A stretch of DNA of 46,707 bases from Paenibacillus bovis (lineage in GTDB: Bacteria; Bacillota; Bacilli; Bacillales; Bacillaceae_C): positions 1 to 46,707 of the forward strand of contig VEFU01000035.1 in assembly GCA_007679095.1 (NCBI GenBank), written 5' to 3'. How positions within the stretch are numbered: position 1 is the stretch's first letter; every line of letters begins with the position of its first letter. A program made the position numbers and the translations under genes. Shown here piece by piece: positions 1 through 7,814 of this stretch. The notes beneath the pieces are model-generated. The model saw only the letters and a program-made list of their open reading frames with translations. It searched no databases and was not told the DNA's origin.

Positions 1-76
1 GCTGTTCCCGCAGGAGTCTCGTGTACATCCGCTACAATCAACTAAGTTGTTAACAACAATGAACTTTAACAGAGCC
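1..76 (+). repeat. MITE-like 188-bp repeat, copy 1 (right part only)
   Basis: This is the right end of the same element seen complete at 20614, 27206, 38601 and 45863. It starts inside the unit at the window edge and ends with the terminal inverted repeat TTTAACAGAGCC. It lies just beyond the terminator of the ArsR-type gene. Orientation is the same as in the other five copies. Confidence 0.9.
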
Positions 77-83
77 ATACAAA

Positions 84-130
84 AAAAGAGTATTTCTAAC
101 CGTGCTCATGACGGATAGAGATACTCTTTT
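84..130 (-). terminator. Intrinsic terminator of the ArsR-type regulator gene
   Basis: AAAAGAGTAT (84-93) pairs with ATACTCTTTT (121-130). A run of A on the plus strand gives the U-tract for minus-strand transcription. The stem begins at the stop codon. Confidence 0.8.
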
Positions 131-1038
131 CATTTTTTCTCTGTATAGTAAAACTTCCATTCGATATTTTGATCCCAATTTCCAAAGCCTTTACCGAATA
201 TCGTAAATCCGCCAACATGTGTAGCATCTTCTTTTATTTCAATGCGCAGTTTTATAATTTCTTCCTCAAAATGTAATGTATAGATGGATTCATCTGAAAT
301 AATATCTCCGTCGATGGCGACGTTATATGGAGTAATTCGGAGAGTTTTCAGTAAACCATATTGGCTTGAATTATCGCTCCACCACATTGGTGTGAATTTT
401 CCTCGTGTATCTGAAAAGTTTCCAGGGCAAGTCCATGTTCCAATATCTTTACCATTAATGGCGAAAGAAATGTCGGATGGCCAATTATTATTAGAGTATG
501 GAAATTCAGAGGAAAGCTCCATTGATAACTCCAACAGCGCCAATTGTTGGTTCTCTGTTAAAGGATTAGGAATCCGGTATTCGACGAACCCTTTTGAAAG
601 CCAAATAATACTTGCATCCATGCGTCGAGAATCCATAAACACCTTAGGCTCATCTAGCCCAATGACAGAATGGGCCGTCGCAAGACCGCATGTTGGGTGT
701 GCTTCAAAATCGGTATACATGCCCACAGGTAGAGATACTTCTTTTACTAAATAATCCGGAAATACTTTTTTTGGAAAAATAATATTGATGTTTTCGATAG
801 CAAGTGTAGACACTTTTTGTAATCCTGATTTTCCTGGGATGTGCTTTGTTTTAATTACCTTCGCTTCTTCTAATTGGCGTACATGGCGAGCGACAATCGA
901 ACTGGTAATTCCTAGTGCTTCACTTAATTGTTTAATATTCATGTCATTGCTCGCAAGTAATTCAATGATGTTCATGCGTGTTTCACTTGCGAGCGCTTCT
1001 AATATAGGGAGGTTTTCTTTATTAAATGGAATTTGCAT
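130..1038 (-). CDS. ArsR-family regulator with a large C-terminal effector domain
   Basis: The predicted protein has 302 residues. Residues about 8-80 form a winged helix-turn-helix of the ArsR type (LASETRMNIIELL, then IKQLSEALGITSSIVARHVRQLEE). The remaining 220 residues are unfamiliar, Trp/Gly-rich and look beta-stranded, so a sugar-binding effector domain is plausible but not shown. I place the start at 1038 because GGAGG lies 8 bases upstream; the in-frame ATG at 1056 has no ribosome binding site. It is divergent from the DUF4965-like gene at 1254, with AGTATAC repeats between them, so it probably controls that gene and itself. ArsR proteins are usually about 100 residues; no metal-binding cysteine cluster is evident near the HTH. 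Confidence 0.75.
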   Translation of the reverse strand: MQIPFNKENLPILEALASETRMNIIELLASNDMNIKQLSEALGITSSIVARHVRQLEEAKVIKTKHIPGKSGLQKVSTLAIENINIIFPKKVFPDYLVKEVSLPVGMYTDFEAHPTCGLATAHSVIGLDEPKVFMDSRRMDASIIWLSKGFVEYRIPNPLTENQQLALLELSMELSSEFPYSNNNWPSDISFAINGKDIGTWTCPGNFSDTRGKFTPMWWSDNSSQYGLLKTLRITPYNVAIDGDIISDESIYTLHFEEEIIKLRIEIKEDATHVGGFTIFGKGFGNWDQNIEWKFYYTEKK

Positions 1039-1056
1039 TATGATCCTCCTGTACAA

Positions 1057-1107
1057 AATAGTATACGAATCAACATAAAGTATAGATTAATAGTATCAAT
1101 AGTATAC
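1057..1107. promoter_or_regulatory. Candidate operator repeats for the divergent ArsR-type regulator
   Basis: AATAGTATAC occurs at 1057-1066 and 1098-1107, exactly 41 bp apart (about four helical turns), with a partial copy AATAGTATC at 1089-1097. The core GTATAC is palindromic. Position next to the regulator start suggests autoregulation. This is inference from spacing and symmetry. Confidence 0.5.
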
Positions 1108-1141
1108 AAATAAGTAAACGGTATGACGAATTTATGTCAAA

Positions 1142-1155
1142 TGTAAGCGGTTATA
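1142..1155 (+). promoter_or_regulatory. cre site (CcpA) upstream of the DUF4965-like gene
   Basis: TGTAAGCGGTTATA matches the cre consensus TGWAARCGNTWNCA at 13 of 14 positions. A -10-like TATAAT follows at 1177-1182; no good -35 is evident. This implies carbon catabolite control of the gene starting at 1254. Confidence 0.65.
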
Positions 1156-1253
1156 TCTATAAATTATTTGTGGTGATATAATACGTGTGAAATATCCTTT
1201 TAGTTTAGTGTACTAAAAAGTACATAATATTGATGGAGAAAGGAAGATTCATT

Positions 1254-3245
1254 ATGGGAAAAATGACACGTGTTCCTTCAGTCCCTTTGATAACGAATGA
1301 CCCTTATTTTTCAATCTGGTCACCTGCAGATCACTTGTATGACACAGAAACAGAGAGTTGGACGGGGGCGAAGAAGCCGATTCGCGGAAACATTACAATT
1401 GATGGCGAAGTTTATCGCTTTTTGGGTACCGGTGAGGAGAAAACATTAGAGCAAGTTGGACTTAACATCACTCCTACTCAAACTATTTATCAATTTGAGC
1501 ATCCTGTCGTTTCGCTAGAAGTAGTATTTACTTCACCATTGATCTTGTATGATTTAGAACTTGTTTCTCGTCCAGTGACATATATAGATGTATCCGTAAG
1601 TTCAAAAGACGGTGCGGAACATGATGTTGAAGTAAACTTTGAATTTGACGAACGAATTTGTCATGATGCACAAACTCGTGAAAAGATGTTTGGTGCAACC
1701 GAAAGAGAAAGCATTACTCCATATGCGTGGATGGGCAAGTCGAAACAAACACCGCTTGGTCATTCAGGAGATCATATCGATATCGATTGGGGTTATCTAT
1801 ACGTTGCATCTGAACAAAATGATGTTGTACATTCCGAATATGTGCAAGCAACGGATGATCATGATGCTTTTATAAAATCAAGCCTGCGTTTTGGAACAGT
1901 TAATGGAACAGGGAAGCATGCGTTTCTGTCCGTGGCATATGATGATGTCGTCTCCATCATGTATTTTGGTCAACCAACGAAAGCTTTCTGGGCGAAGGAT
2001 GGTCGCACAATATTTGATGTATTAGAAGATTCCATTGCAGAACATGGACAAATTTTAGAAAAATGTTATGTGTTTGACCAACAACTAGTTGAGCAAGCAT
2101 TTGAAAGAGGTGGAGAAGCTTACCAATTAATTGCTTCTTTAGCATACCGTCAAACAATTGCAGCACATAAACTCATTCTGGATGAAAATGATGAAGTCAT
2201 CTTCCTTTCAAAGGAATGTGATTCTAATGGATGTATTGGTACAGTCGATGTAAGTTATCCATCCATTCCGTTGTATCTAATGTATAATCCAGAGCTTGTT
2301 AAAGGAATGATGCGTCCAATCTTTAAGTTTGCTAGTTTACCAGTTTGGCCATATGACTTTGCTCCACATGATGTCGGACGCTATCCTTATGCAACAGGGC
2401 AAGTATATGGATTAGACCATAAAGAAGGAAACGGTACAGGACTAGGTCATGGTGATGTACCTCCAATGTTTTATCAATATCGTAAAGAGCAAAACCCATA
2501 TGGACTACGAAACCAAATGCCTGTTGAAGAATGTGGAAACATGCTGATTATGGCAGCAGCAGTAACAAAGCTAGAAAAAGATGCGAGCTTTGCTGCTGAG
2601 AATATCGGGTTACTTGAAAAATGGGTGAGTTACTTGCTTAAATATGGCCAAGATCCTGGTGAACAATTATGTACTGATGACTTCGCCGGTCACTTAAGCC
2701 ATAACGTTAACTTATCAGCAAAAGCAATAGTCGGAATCGCATCCTATGCCTATATTTTGAAAGAGCTTGGAAGAGAAGGGGAAGCTAAGCTGTATCTTCA
2801 ACAAGCACGGAAAATGGCGAAGAAGTGGGAAGCAGATGCAGAAGCTGAAGGAAGAACAAGACTTACATTCGATAATGAAGATGGTTGGAGCTTGAAGTAT
2901 AACCTTGTTTGGGACGTATTGCTTGGTACTGAACTATTCTCGAAAGAAATGATTGCTAGAGAGATAAAATGGTATGTTAAGGTGACCAATGAGTTTGGAA
3001 CACCGCTGGATAGTCGAAAAGATTACACGAAAAGTGATTGGATTTTATGGTGTGCATCACTTGCAGACAATAAAGAGGACTTTGAAGCTCTCATTCAACC
3101 AATCCATCAATTTTTACAAAAAAGCGATTCTCGCGTCGCGTTTTCTGATTGGTATGATACGAAAACGGGGAGTTTTATGCATTTCAAAAATAGAACGGTA
3201 CAAGGTGGTCTCTACATGCCACTTTTACGAGATATGCTGACATAA
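1254..3245 (+). CDS. DUF4965/DUF1793 glutaminase-A-like protein, putative intracellular glycosidase
   Basis: The 663-residue protein begins MGKMTRVPSVPLITNDPYF, typical of DUF4964/DUF5127/DUF4965/DUF1793 'glutaminase' proteins: an N-terminal beta-sandwich (about residues 1-250) and a C-terminal (alpha/alpha)6-barrel-like half. Few members have proven activity and their neighbours are often carbohydrate genes. No signal peptide is present, so it acts in the cytosol. The start at 1254 is preferred over 1230 because AAAGGAAG precedes it at normal distance. A cre site and operator-like repeats lie upstream and a strong terminator follows, so it is probably monocistronic. Next to GH76 and GH127 genes, a role in oligosaccharide breakdown is more likely than glutamine hydrolysis; that is inference. 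Confidence 0.75.
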   Translation: MGKMTRVPSVPLITNDPYFSIWSPADHLYDTETESWTGAKKPIRGNITIDGEVYRFLGTGEEKTLEQVGLNITPTQTIYQFEHPVVSLEVVFTSPLILYDLELVSRPVTYIDVSVSSKDGAEHDVEVNFEFDERICHDAQTREKMFGATERESITPYAWMGKSKQTPLGHSGDHIDIDWGYLYVASEQNDVVHSEYVQATDDHDAFIKSSLRFGTVNGTGKHAFLSVAYDDVVSIMYFGQPTKAFWAKDGRTIFDVLEDSIAEHGQILEKCYVFDQQLVEQAFERGGEAYQLIASLAYRQTIAAHKLILDENDEVIFLSKECDSNGCIGTVDVSYPSIPLYLMYNPELVKGMMRPIFKFASLPVWPYDFAPHDVGRYPYATGQVYGLDHKEGNGTGLGHGDVPPMFYQYRKEQNPYGLRNQMPVEECGNMLIMAAAVTKLEKDASFAAENIGLLEKWVSYLLKYGQDPGEQLCTDDFAGHLSHNVNLSAKAIVGIASYAYILKELGREGEAKLYLQQARKMAKKWEADAEAEGRTRLTFDNEDGWSLKYNLVWDVLLGTELFSKEMIAREIKWYVKVTNEFGTPLDSRKDYTKSDWILWCASLADNKEDFEALIQPIHQFLQKSDSRVAFSDWYDTKTGSFMHFKNRTVQGGLYMPLLRDMLT

Positions 3246-3253
3246 AATGATTT

Positions 3254-3281
3254 CGGGTGGTATCCGTACCACCCGTTTTTT
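3254..3281 (+). terminator. Intrinsic terminator after the DUF4965-like gene
   Basis: CGGGTGGT (3254-3261) pairs with ACCACCCG (3268-3275), followed by six T. Confidence 0.9.
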
Positions 3282-3377
3282 GCACCGGAAGGGATTAGAT
3301 GCCTTTGGGGTTGTTTTCTAATTGTGAGTGCATTCGTAATCATTGATGTAGAAGACTCGATAATGGTTTTGTGATTT

Positions 3378-3582
3378 TACAGTTCAAAGGAACCGCCGAA
3401 GTTGGCTAAAGCGGGTAATATTGTAAAGGGTAATCGAGATGAGGGTAGCTATGGTCCCGACCTTCAGTCATGAAAGCAGAGGATGGGACATATTATGCTT
3501 ATCGTACAGAAGATGCTTTGGAGAGAGGACAAGCATCAAAGTTTGTTCCTATAGTCACCGGCCATACAAAAAGCCCCTAGAA
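3378..3582 (+). pseudogene. Decayed N-terminal fragment of a GH43 glycosidase
   Basis: In one frame 3411-3465 reads AGNIVKGNRDEGSYGPD. In the next frame the sequence continues as PSVMKAEDGTYYAYRTED, ending at a TAG at 3580-3582. Restoring one base in the CCCGACCTT stretch near 3458 would give a continuous GPDPSVMKAEDGTYYAYRTE, the classic first blade of GH43 enzymes with the catalytic Asp of DPSV. The rest of the catalytic domain is missing and the next ORF belongs to GH76. This is a relic of an arabinanase/xylosidase-like gene, now truncated and frameshifted. It explains why an open frame seems to extend upstream of the true GH76 start. Confidence 0.7.
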
Positions 3583-3609
3583 CATAAAGCGGTAAAGGAG
3601 ATGAATACG

Positions 3610-4641
3610 ATGTGGGATTCATATGCGGACAAATTACAAGCTCAATTAATGGACCAGTTTTGGAATCAAGAAAAGCAAATTTTTAACAGTGCTAGTGATC
3701 TTCCTTTTGATAAAAACTCACAACCTTTTAACTATTGGTGGTATGCCCATACAGTTGATGTACTGATAGATGGATATATACGTACACAAAAAGAAGACTT
3801 TGTAGAAAAAATTATTATTTTAATAGAAAGTGTGAAGCGTTACAACGATGACAGTCTAATCAATGATTATTACGATGATATGGAATGGATGGCACTCGCA
3901 CTCCTTCGAATGTACGAGCAAACGAAAGCAGATTATTTTAAAAACAAAGTATTCACATTGTGGACGGATATTAAGACGGCGTGGAATGATCATATGGGTG
4001 GCGGTATGGCATGGCGAAAAACACAGCTAGATTATAAAAATACACCGGCAAATGCACCTGCAGCAATATTAGCGGCACGTTTATATCGTAATTTCCATGA
4101 TGAAACCGACTTAGAGTGGGCGCAGAAAATATATGAGTTTAACAAAAAAATGCTCGTTAACTCGGAAACAGGCTTTGTGTATGACGGAATTAATCGCCTC
4201 GGGGATGGAGAAATAGATAAGGATTGGAAATTCACGTATTGCCAAGGTGTTTTTATTGGAGCGGCAATCGAGCTACATGCTATCACAAGTGAAGAAAAGT
4301 ATTTGGAAGATGCGAGGAAAACAGTGACTGCCACCCTCACACAACTAGTGAACGCTCAAGGTTTGCTACAAGATGAAGGTGGAGATGATGCTGGCTTATT
4401 TAAAGGGATTCTCGTACGCTATTTAACTCTTTACTATCAACAATATCAAGATGAAAAAGTAAAATCACTACTACTATATAATGCAGAACAAATGAAAGCA
4501 GCACTTCAGGAAGAGCAACTAATTGGCACTTCATGGGAGCATCCGAAAGAACAAACACAATTATCGACATATTTAAGTGGAATGATGCTAGTGGAATCCG
4601 CAACAATTTTAGAAAAAGATCATGGGAAGATAAAAGTGTAA
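3610..4641 (+). CDS. GH76 family glycoside hydrolase (alpha-1,6-mannanase-like), cytosolic
   Basis: The protein has 343 residues, normal for GH76. The aromatic-rich FNYWWYAHTVDVLIDGY near residues 37-53 and the Asp-Asp pair in YDDMEWMALALLR near residue 90 fit the (alpha/alpha)6 barrel with the catalytic DD of GH76 endo-alpha-1,6-mannanases. No signal peptide is seen, so the substrate is probably an imported oligosaccharide. The open frame extends up to 3439, but those codons read the neighbouring GH43 relic out of frame. The start at 3610 has AAAGGAG nine bases upstream; ATG 3601 is too close to it. A 52-bp-period repeat separates it from the GH127 gene 140 bp downstream, and the two may be co-transcribed. 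Substrate specificity cannot be read from sequence. Confidence 0.8.
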   Translation: MWDSYADKLQAQLMDQFWNQEKQIFNSASDLPFDKNSQPFNYWWYAHTVDVLIDGYIRTQKEDFVEKIIILIESVKRYNDDSLINDYYDDMEWMALALLRMYEQTKADYFKNKVFTLWTDIKTAWNDHMGGGMAWRKTQLDYKNTPANAPAAILAARLYRNFHDETDLEWAQKIYEFNKKMLVNSETGFVYDGINRLGDGEIDKDWKFTYCQGVFIGAAIELHAITSEEKYLEDARKTVTATLTQLVNAQGLLQDEGGDDAGLFKGILVRYLTLYYQQYQDEKVKSLLLYNAEQMKAALQEEQLIGTSWEHPKEQTQLSTYLSGMMLVESATILEKDHGKIKV

Positions 4642-4735
4642 GTTTAATCGACATTTGCGTGTTGAACTTGAAACGAAATGTCCAATAGAGCGATTCTAAT
4701 CGACATTTCACCATCAAACTTATAGGAAAAGTTTT
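4642..4735. repeat. 52-bp-period repeat, family C, about 1.8 units
   Basis: It starts directly after the GH76 stop codon. TTTAATCGACATTT (4643) recurs as TCTAATCGACATTT (4695) 52 bp later, and unit 2 begins with TCCAATAG at 4681. GAAATGTC (4675-4682) and GACATTTC (4702-4709) form a perfect 8-bp inverted repeat. The same family is present at 26853-27100. Confidence 0.75.
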
Positions 4736-4784
4736 AACCATAAATCCGGTTTATCAAAAGCATTAAAAAGGAGAGCTGTTTGCG

Positions 4785-6611
4785 ATGCAACAAACGAAGC
4801 TAGCTAATTGGGAGCAAGTTCCATTTACCAAGGTGAATATTGCTGATACGTTTTGGAGACCACGTATGGAAGTGCTACAGAATGTTACATTAAAAGCTTG
4901 TTTTGAAAAATGTGAAACAACGGGGAGAATTGCCAACTTTGCCAAGGCTGCAGGTTTAATGGAAGGGAAGTTTGAAGGCATCTATTTCGATGACTCGGAC
5001 GTGTACAAAGTAATCGAAGGTGCTGCCTATTCATTAATGACAACCCCTGACCCGGCTTTAGAAGAAAAAATAGATCGTATTGTCGACTGGATTGCTGCTG
5101 CTCAGGAAGAGGACGGGTATTTGTGCACATATTTTACACTGGAAGCACCAGATAAAAAATGGACAGACATGGAGAAACACGAAATGTACTGCGGTGGTCA
5201 TTTAATGGAAGCTGCTGTTGCATATTATGAAGCAACTGGGAAGAGAAAACTTTTGGATGTGGCTTGTAAGCTAGCTGATCATTATGATTCTATCTTCGGT
5301 CCGGGAAAACGACATTGGGTTGAAGGACATGAGGAGATTGAGTTGGCGCTTGTGAAACTATACCGCATTACTGGGGAAGAGCGTTATCTACAGTTATCAG
5401 AATGGCTTTTGGAAGAACGTGGCCATGGACATGGTGTAGGAATGATTTGGGAAAAAGAAGACTGGGGACCTGCTTACTGTCAGGATGATGTACCAGTAAA
5501 GGAAATTAAAACAGTAAAAGGTCATGCAGTTCGTGCAATGTATTTATACACTGCTATGGCAGATGTTGCTCGTGCCAAAAATAGTGATACATATCTTCCA
5601 GCGCTGCTTTCCGTTTGGGTGAATGTTGTCCATAAAAATATGTATATTACAGGTGGTATTGGACCAACTCATCAAAATGAAGGTTTTACCGAGGATTATG
5701 ACTTGCCTAATGAATCAGCTTATTGCGAGACGTGTGCGGCAATAGGGATGGTATTGTGGAATCAACGCATGAATTTATTATTTGGTGATGCTAAATATGC
5801 CGATGTCATCGAACGTGCGATGTATAATGGAGTGCTATCAGGGCTTTCCCATTCTGGCGACAAATTTTTCTACGTAAACCCACTTGCATCAAGTGGTGGG
5901 CATCACCGTAAATCCTGGTACAATGTTTCATGCTGTCCGACAAATCTAGCTCGCTTTATCCCTTCCATTGGAAACTACATATATGCTAAAACGAATGATG
6001 GATTAGCAGTCAATTTATATGTAAATGGAACGAGTGAAGTAGTAGTTCGAGACAATAATGTAGTGCAGATTGAGCAAAAAACAGAGTATCCTTGGAACGG
6101 AAAAGTTGGGTTGGTAATTACTCCAGATGTTACGGAAGAGTTTTCTGTAAAATTACGAATTCCTAGCTGGTGTAAAAGTTATCAAGTTTTAGTGAATGGA
6201 GCTACAACTGATATTCTCTCTTATGAAAAAGGTTACCTTAACTTAAGACGTGTATGGGAAAAAGGGGATATCATCGAGCTGCTGTTAGACATGCCAGTCA
6301 ACGTCGTGCGTGCTCACCCACTAGTACAAGCGAACATCGGTCATATTGCTATCCAGCGAGGACCTATTGTGTATTGCTTGGAAGAGGTGGACAATCACCA
6401 CTTACAATATGGAAACATAGAACTGTCCGCGGATACGCAATTTCACGTAAAATACCAGAAAGATTTACTGGATGGTGCTATTACCTTAACGACGACTTCT
6501 GCAGGAGATGAATCGTACACCTTCATTCCATATTATATATGGGACAACCGGGAACCGGGGTTTATGCAAGTTTGGCTACGTGAAAAAGAAACAGATGCAT
6601 TATATCGATAA
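4785..6611 (+). CDS. GH127 beta-L-arabinofuranosidase, cytosolic
   Basis: The 608-residue protein has the full GH127 layout: an (alpha/alpha)6 barrel to about residue 400, then beta-sandwich domains. Key residues correspond to Bifidobacterium HypBA1 (E322, E338, C340, C417, C418): E299 in NEGF, E315 and C317 in YCETC, and C383-C384 in VSCCPTN. These supply the acid/base, the zinc ligands and the cysteine nucleophile. It releases L-arabinose from beta-L-arabinofuranosides such as those on hydroxyproline-rich plant glycoproteins. It lacks a signal peptide, so it acts on imported sugars. AAAAGGAGAG precedes the ATG. It follows GH76 and ends at a terminator shared with the convergent YugN-like gene. 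Confidence 0.92.
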   Translation: MQQTKLANWEQVPFTKVNIADTFWRPRMEVLQNVTLKACFEKCETTGRIANFAKAAGLMEGKFEGIYFDDSDVYKVIEGAAYSLMTTPDPALEEKIDRIVDWIAAAQEEDGYLCTYFTLEAPDKKWTDMEKHEMYCGGHLMEAAVAYYEATGKRKLLDVACKLADHYDSIFGPGKRHWVEGHEEIELALVKLYRITGEERYLQLSEWLLEERGHGHGVGMIWEKEDWGPAYCQDDVPVKEIKTVKGHAVRAMYLYTAMADVARAKNSDTYLPALLSVWVNVVHKNMYITGGIGPTHQNEGFTEDYDLPNESAYCETCAAIGMVLWNQRMNLLFGDAKYADVIERAMYNGVLSGLSHSGDKFFYVNPLASSGGHHRKSWYNVSCCPTNLARFIPSIGNYIYAKTNDGLAVNLYVNGTSEVVVRDNNVVQIEQKTEYPWNGKVGLVITPDVTEEFSVKLRIPSWCKSYQVLVNGATTDILSYEKGYLNLRRVWEKGDIIELLLDMPVNVVRAHPLVQANIGHIAIQRGPIVYCLEEVDNHHLQYGNIELSADTQFHVKYQKDLLDGAITLTTTSAGDESYTFIPYYIWDNREPGFMQVWLREKETDALYR

Positions 6612-6617
6612 AAAAGC

Positions 6618-6657
6618 AAAGAACTTCCCAATTAAAAGGAAGTTCTTTTACTTTTTT
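6618..6657. terminator. Bidirectional terminator between GH127 and YugN-like genes
   Basis: AAAGAACTTCC (6618-6628) pairs with GGAAGTTCTTT (6638-6648), with T-rich sequence downstream on the plus strand and A-rich sequence upstream. Confidence 0.85.
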
Positions 6658-7084
6658 AGGACGTAAGTAAATCTTGCACAGAGCCAAGAACTTGTTCAAT
6701 TGCTTCTTCGCCCATTTGTTCCCACTTACTTTTATCTCGAATATGTCCGTCTTTGTCAATTGGCTTTTGGAATTGGTTAAATCCCGATGCACTCAGCAAG
6801 GAATTCTCATCATAATCGAGACCGAGATTTACAACATGCTTGATCAAGTATGGTGTACCAAATTGAATATACGCATCAGAACGATCTAACTCACCTTCAA
6901 TCACATCAAATGGGATTCTTAAGTAAATAGACTCGCCGTTTTCACGCCATAACAATGCATCGAACTTGCCCTGATCATATTCAAAATTACTGCAAAAGCT
7001 ACACCCATGTGATAAAAATAGGTTACGCACGTCTCCAAAGGTCGCCCTTTTCCCTTCGAGCACAGAATTTTCTAATTTAATCAT
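6656..7084 (-). CDS. YugN-like family protein
   Basis: The 142-residue soluble protein shows the YugN-like pattern: FEYDQGKFDALLW, then YLRIPFDVIEGELD, FGTPYLIKHVVNLGLD and SGFNQFQKPIDKDG. The function of this Bacillus family is unknown. CxxC (SFCSN) occurs near residue 28-31. In B. subtilis yugN lies in the same region as alaR/alaT (yugG/yugH), which are also close by here, supporting the assignment. GGAGG precedes the start. It converges with the GH127 gene. Confidence 0.7.
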   Translation of the reverse strand: MIKLENSVLEGKRATFGDVRNLFLSHGCSFCSNFEYDQGKFDALLWRENGESIYLRIPFDVIEGELDRSDAYIQFGTPYLIKHVVNLGLDYDENSLLSASGFNQFQKPIDKDGHIRDKSKWEQMGEEAIEQVLGSVQDLLTS

Positions 7085-7217
7085 CCATATGAACCTCCAA
7101 CAAAGTATATATGGTTATTGTGCTCAAGAAATAGGAAAACAATACAAGTAAACCTGATTTTGACATACCATACTTTTGGGTAGGATTATTTATAATTTTG
7201 TTTCTACTCACCTGCCT

Positions 7218-7472
7218 GAAGTTAAAAATGGAGTAGGAGGTAACGCTGGACCGTCTATCGTTCCCGGTCGAAGTAAAAACAGGAGTAGGTGGTCACGCAA
7301 GCGCGTTCATCGTTCCCGGTCGAAGCCAAAATAGATGAAGGAGGTAACGCTGGGCCGTCTATCGTTCCCCCTCCAATCAAAAACAGAGTGAAGAGGTAAC
7401 GCATGCACCTCCATCATGCCCACCCATATCGAAAAAACAAAAAAGCGGTCACGCAATAATCCAGCGTGACCA
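7218..7472. repeat. 52-bp-period tandem repeat, family A, about 4.9 units
   Basis: Units start at 7218, 7270, 7322 and 7374, with a degenerate fifth at 7426; the spacing is exactly 52 bp each time. Units carry GAAGT-AAAA-GGAGTAGG, then GGTAACGC, then ATCGTTCCC. GGTAACG and CGTTCCC form an imperfect dyad spanning 27 bp. In unit 5 the dyad is the perfect azlD terminator stem, placed exactly in register (GGTCACGC at 7447, offset 21). No ORF fits because 52 is not a multiple of 3 and the region has stops. Confidence 0.85.
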
Positions 7473-7475
7473 CTT
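7436..7475 (-). terminator. Intrinsic terminator of azlCD
   Basis: GGTCACGC (7447-7454) pairs perfectly with GCGTGACC (7464-7471). A plus-strand A-run at 7434-7444 gives the U-tract on the minus strand. It doubles as the last unit of the 52-bp array. Confidence 0.88.
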
Positions 7476-7490
7476 TCTACATACACTATA

Positions 7491-7814
7491 TTAAAATAAC
7501 AACCGAAGTAACATCATTGATATAATTCCTACTAAAACAGTTGCTAGCAAACTCCGGGTTAAAATGGCAACAGCAAATGTTGGTAGTGCAGCGAATAGAT
7601 CGAGATTTTGATGAATAGAAAAATCTCCGTCAGCTAAAAGTAATTCTTGTCCTACAAGTGCAGCCATAACGGCGACTGGAACATGGCTGAGCCAGCGCAT
7701 GCTCCATTCCGGTAAATTTATGCGGCTAAGAGCGACGAGAGGGAGCACCCTTGGTACTACGGTTACGAATGCCGATCCGATAATGATGAGCAGAATATAA
7801 GGATTTACTTCCAT
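7491..7814 (-). CDS. azlD: AzlD, small subunit of a branched-chain amino acid exporter
   Basis: The 107-residue protein has about four hydrophobic helices and the AzlD features TVVPRVLPLVALSRINLPEW and VAILTRSLLATVLVGI. It works with AzlC in the membrane, exporting branched-chain amino acids and analogues. Its start overlaps the end of azlC by 10 bases, so the two are translationally coupled. Confidence 0.88.
   Translation of the reverse strand: MEVNPYILLIIIGSAFVTVVPRVLPLVALSRINLPEWSMRWLSHVPVAVMAALVGQELLLADGDFSIHQNLDLFAALPTFAVAILTRSLLATVLVGIISMMLLRLLF

Noticed and set aside
3439-3609. N-terminal extension of the GH76 ORF
   Set aside because: These codons read the GH43 relic out of frame; the ribosome binding site before 3610 and family length support the shorter protein.
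7218-7472. 52-bp array considered as a CRISPR array
   Set aside because: Units differ along their whole length, there is no conserved 24-40 bp repeat separating unique spacers, and no cas genes are present.
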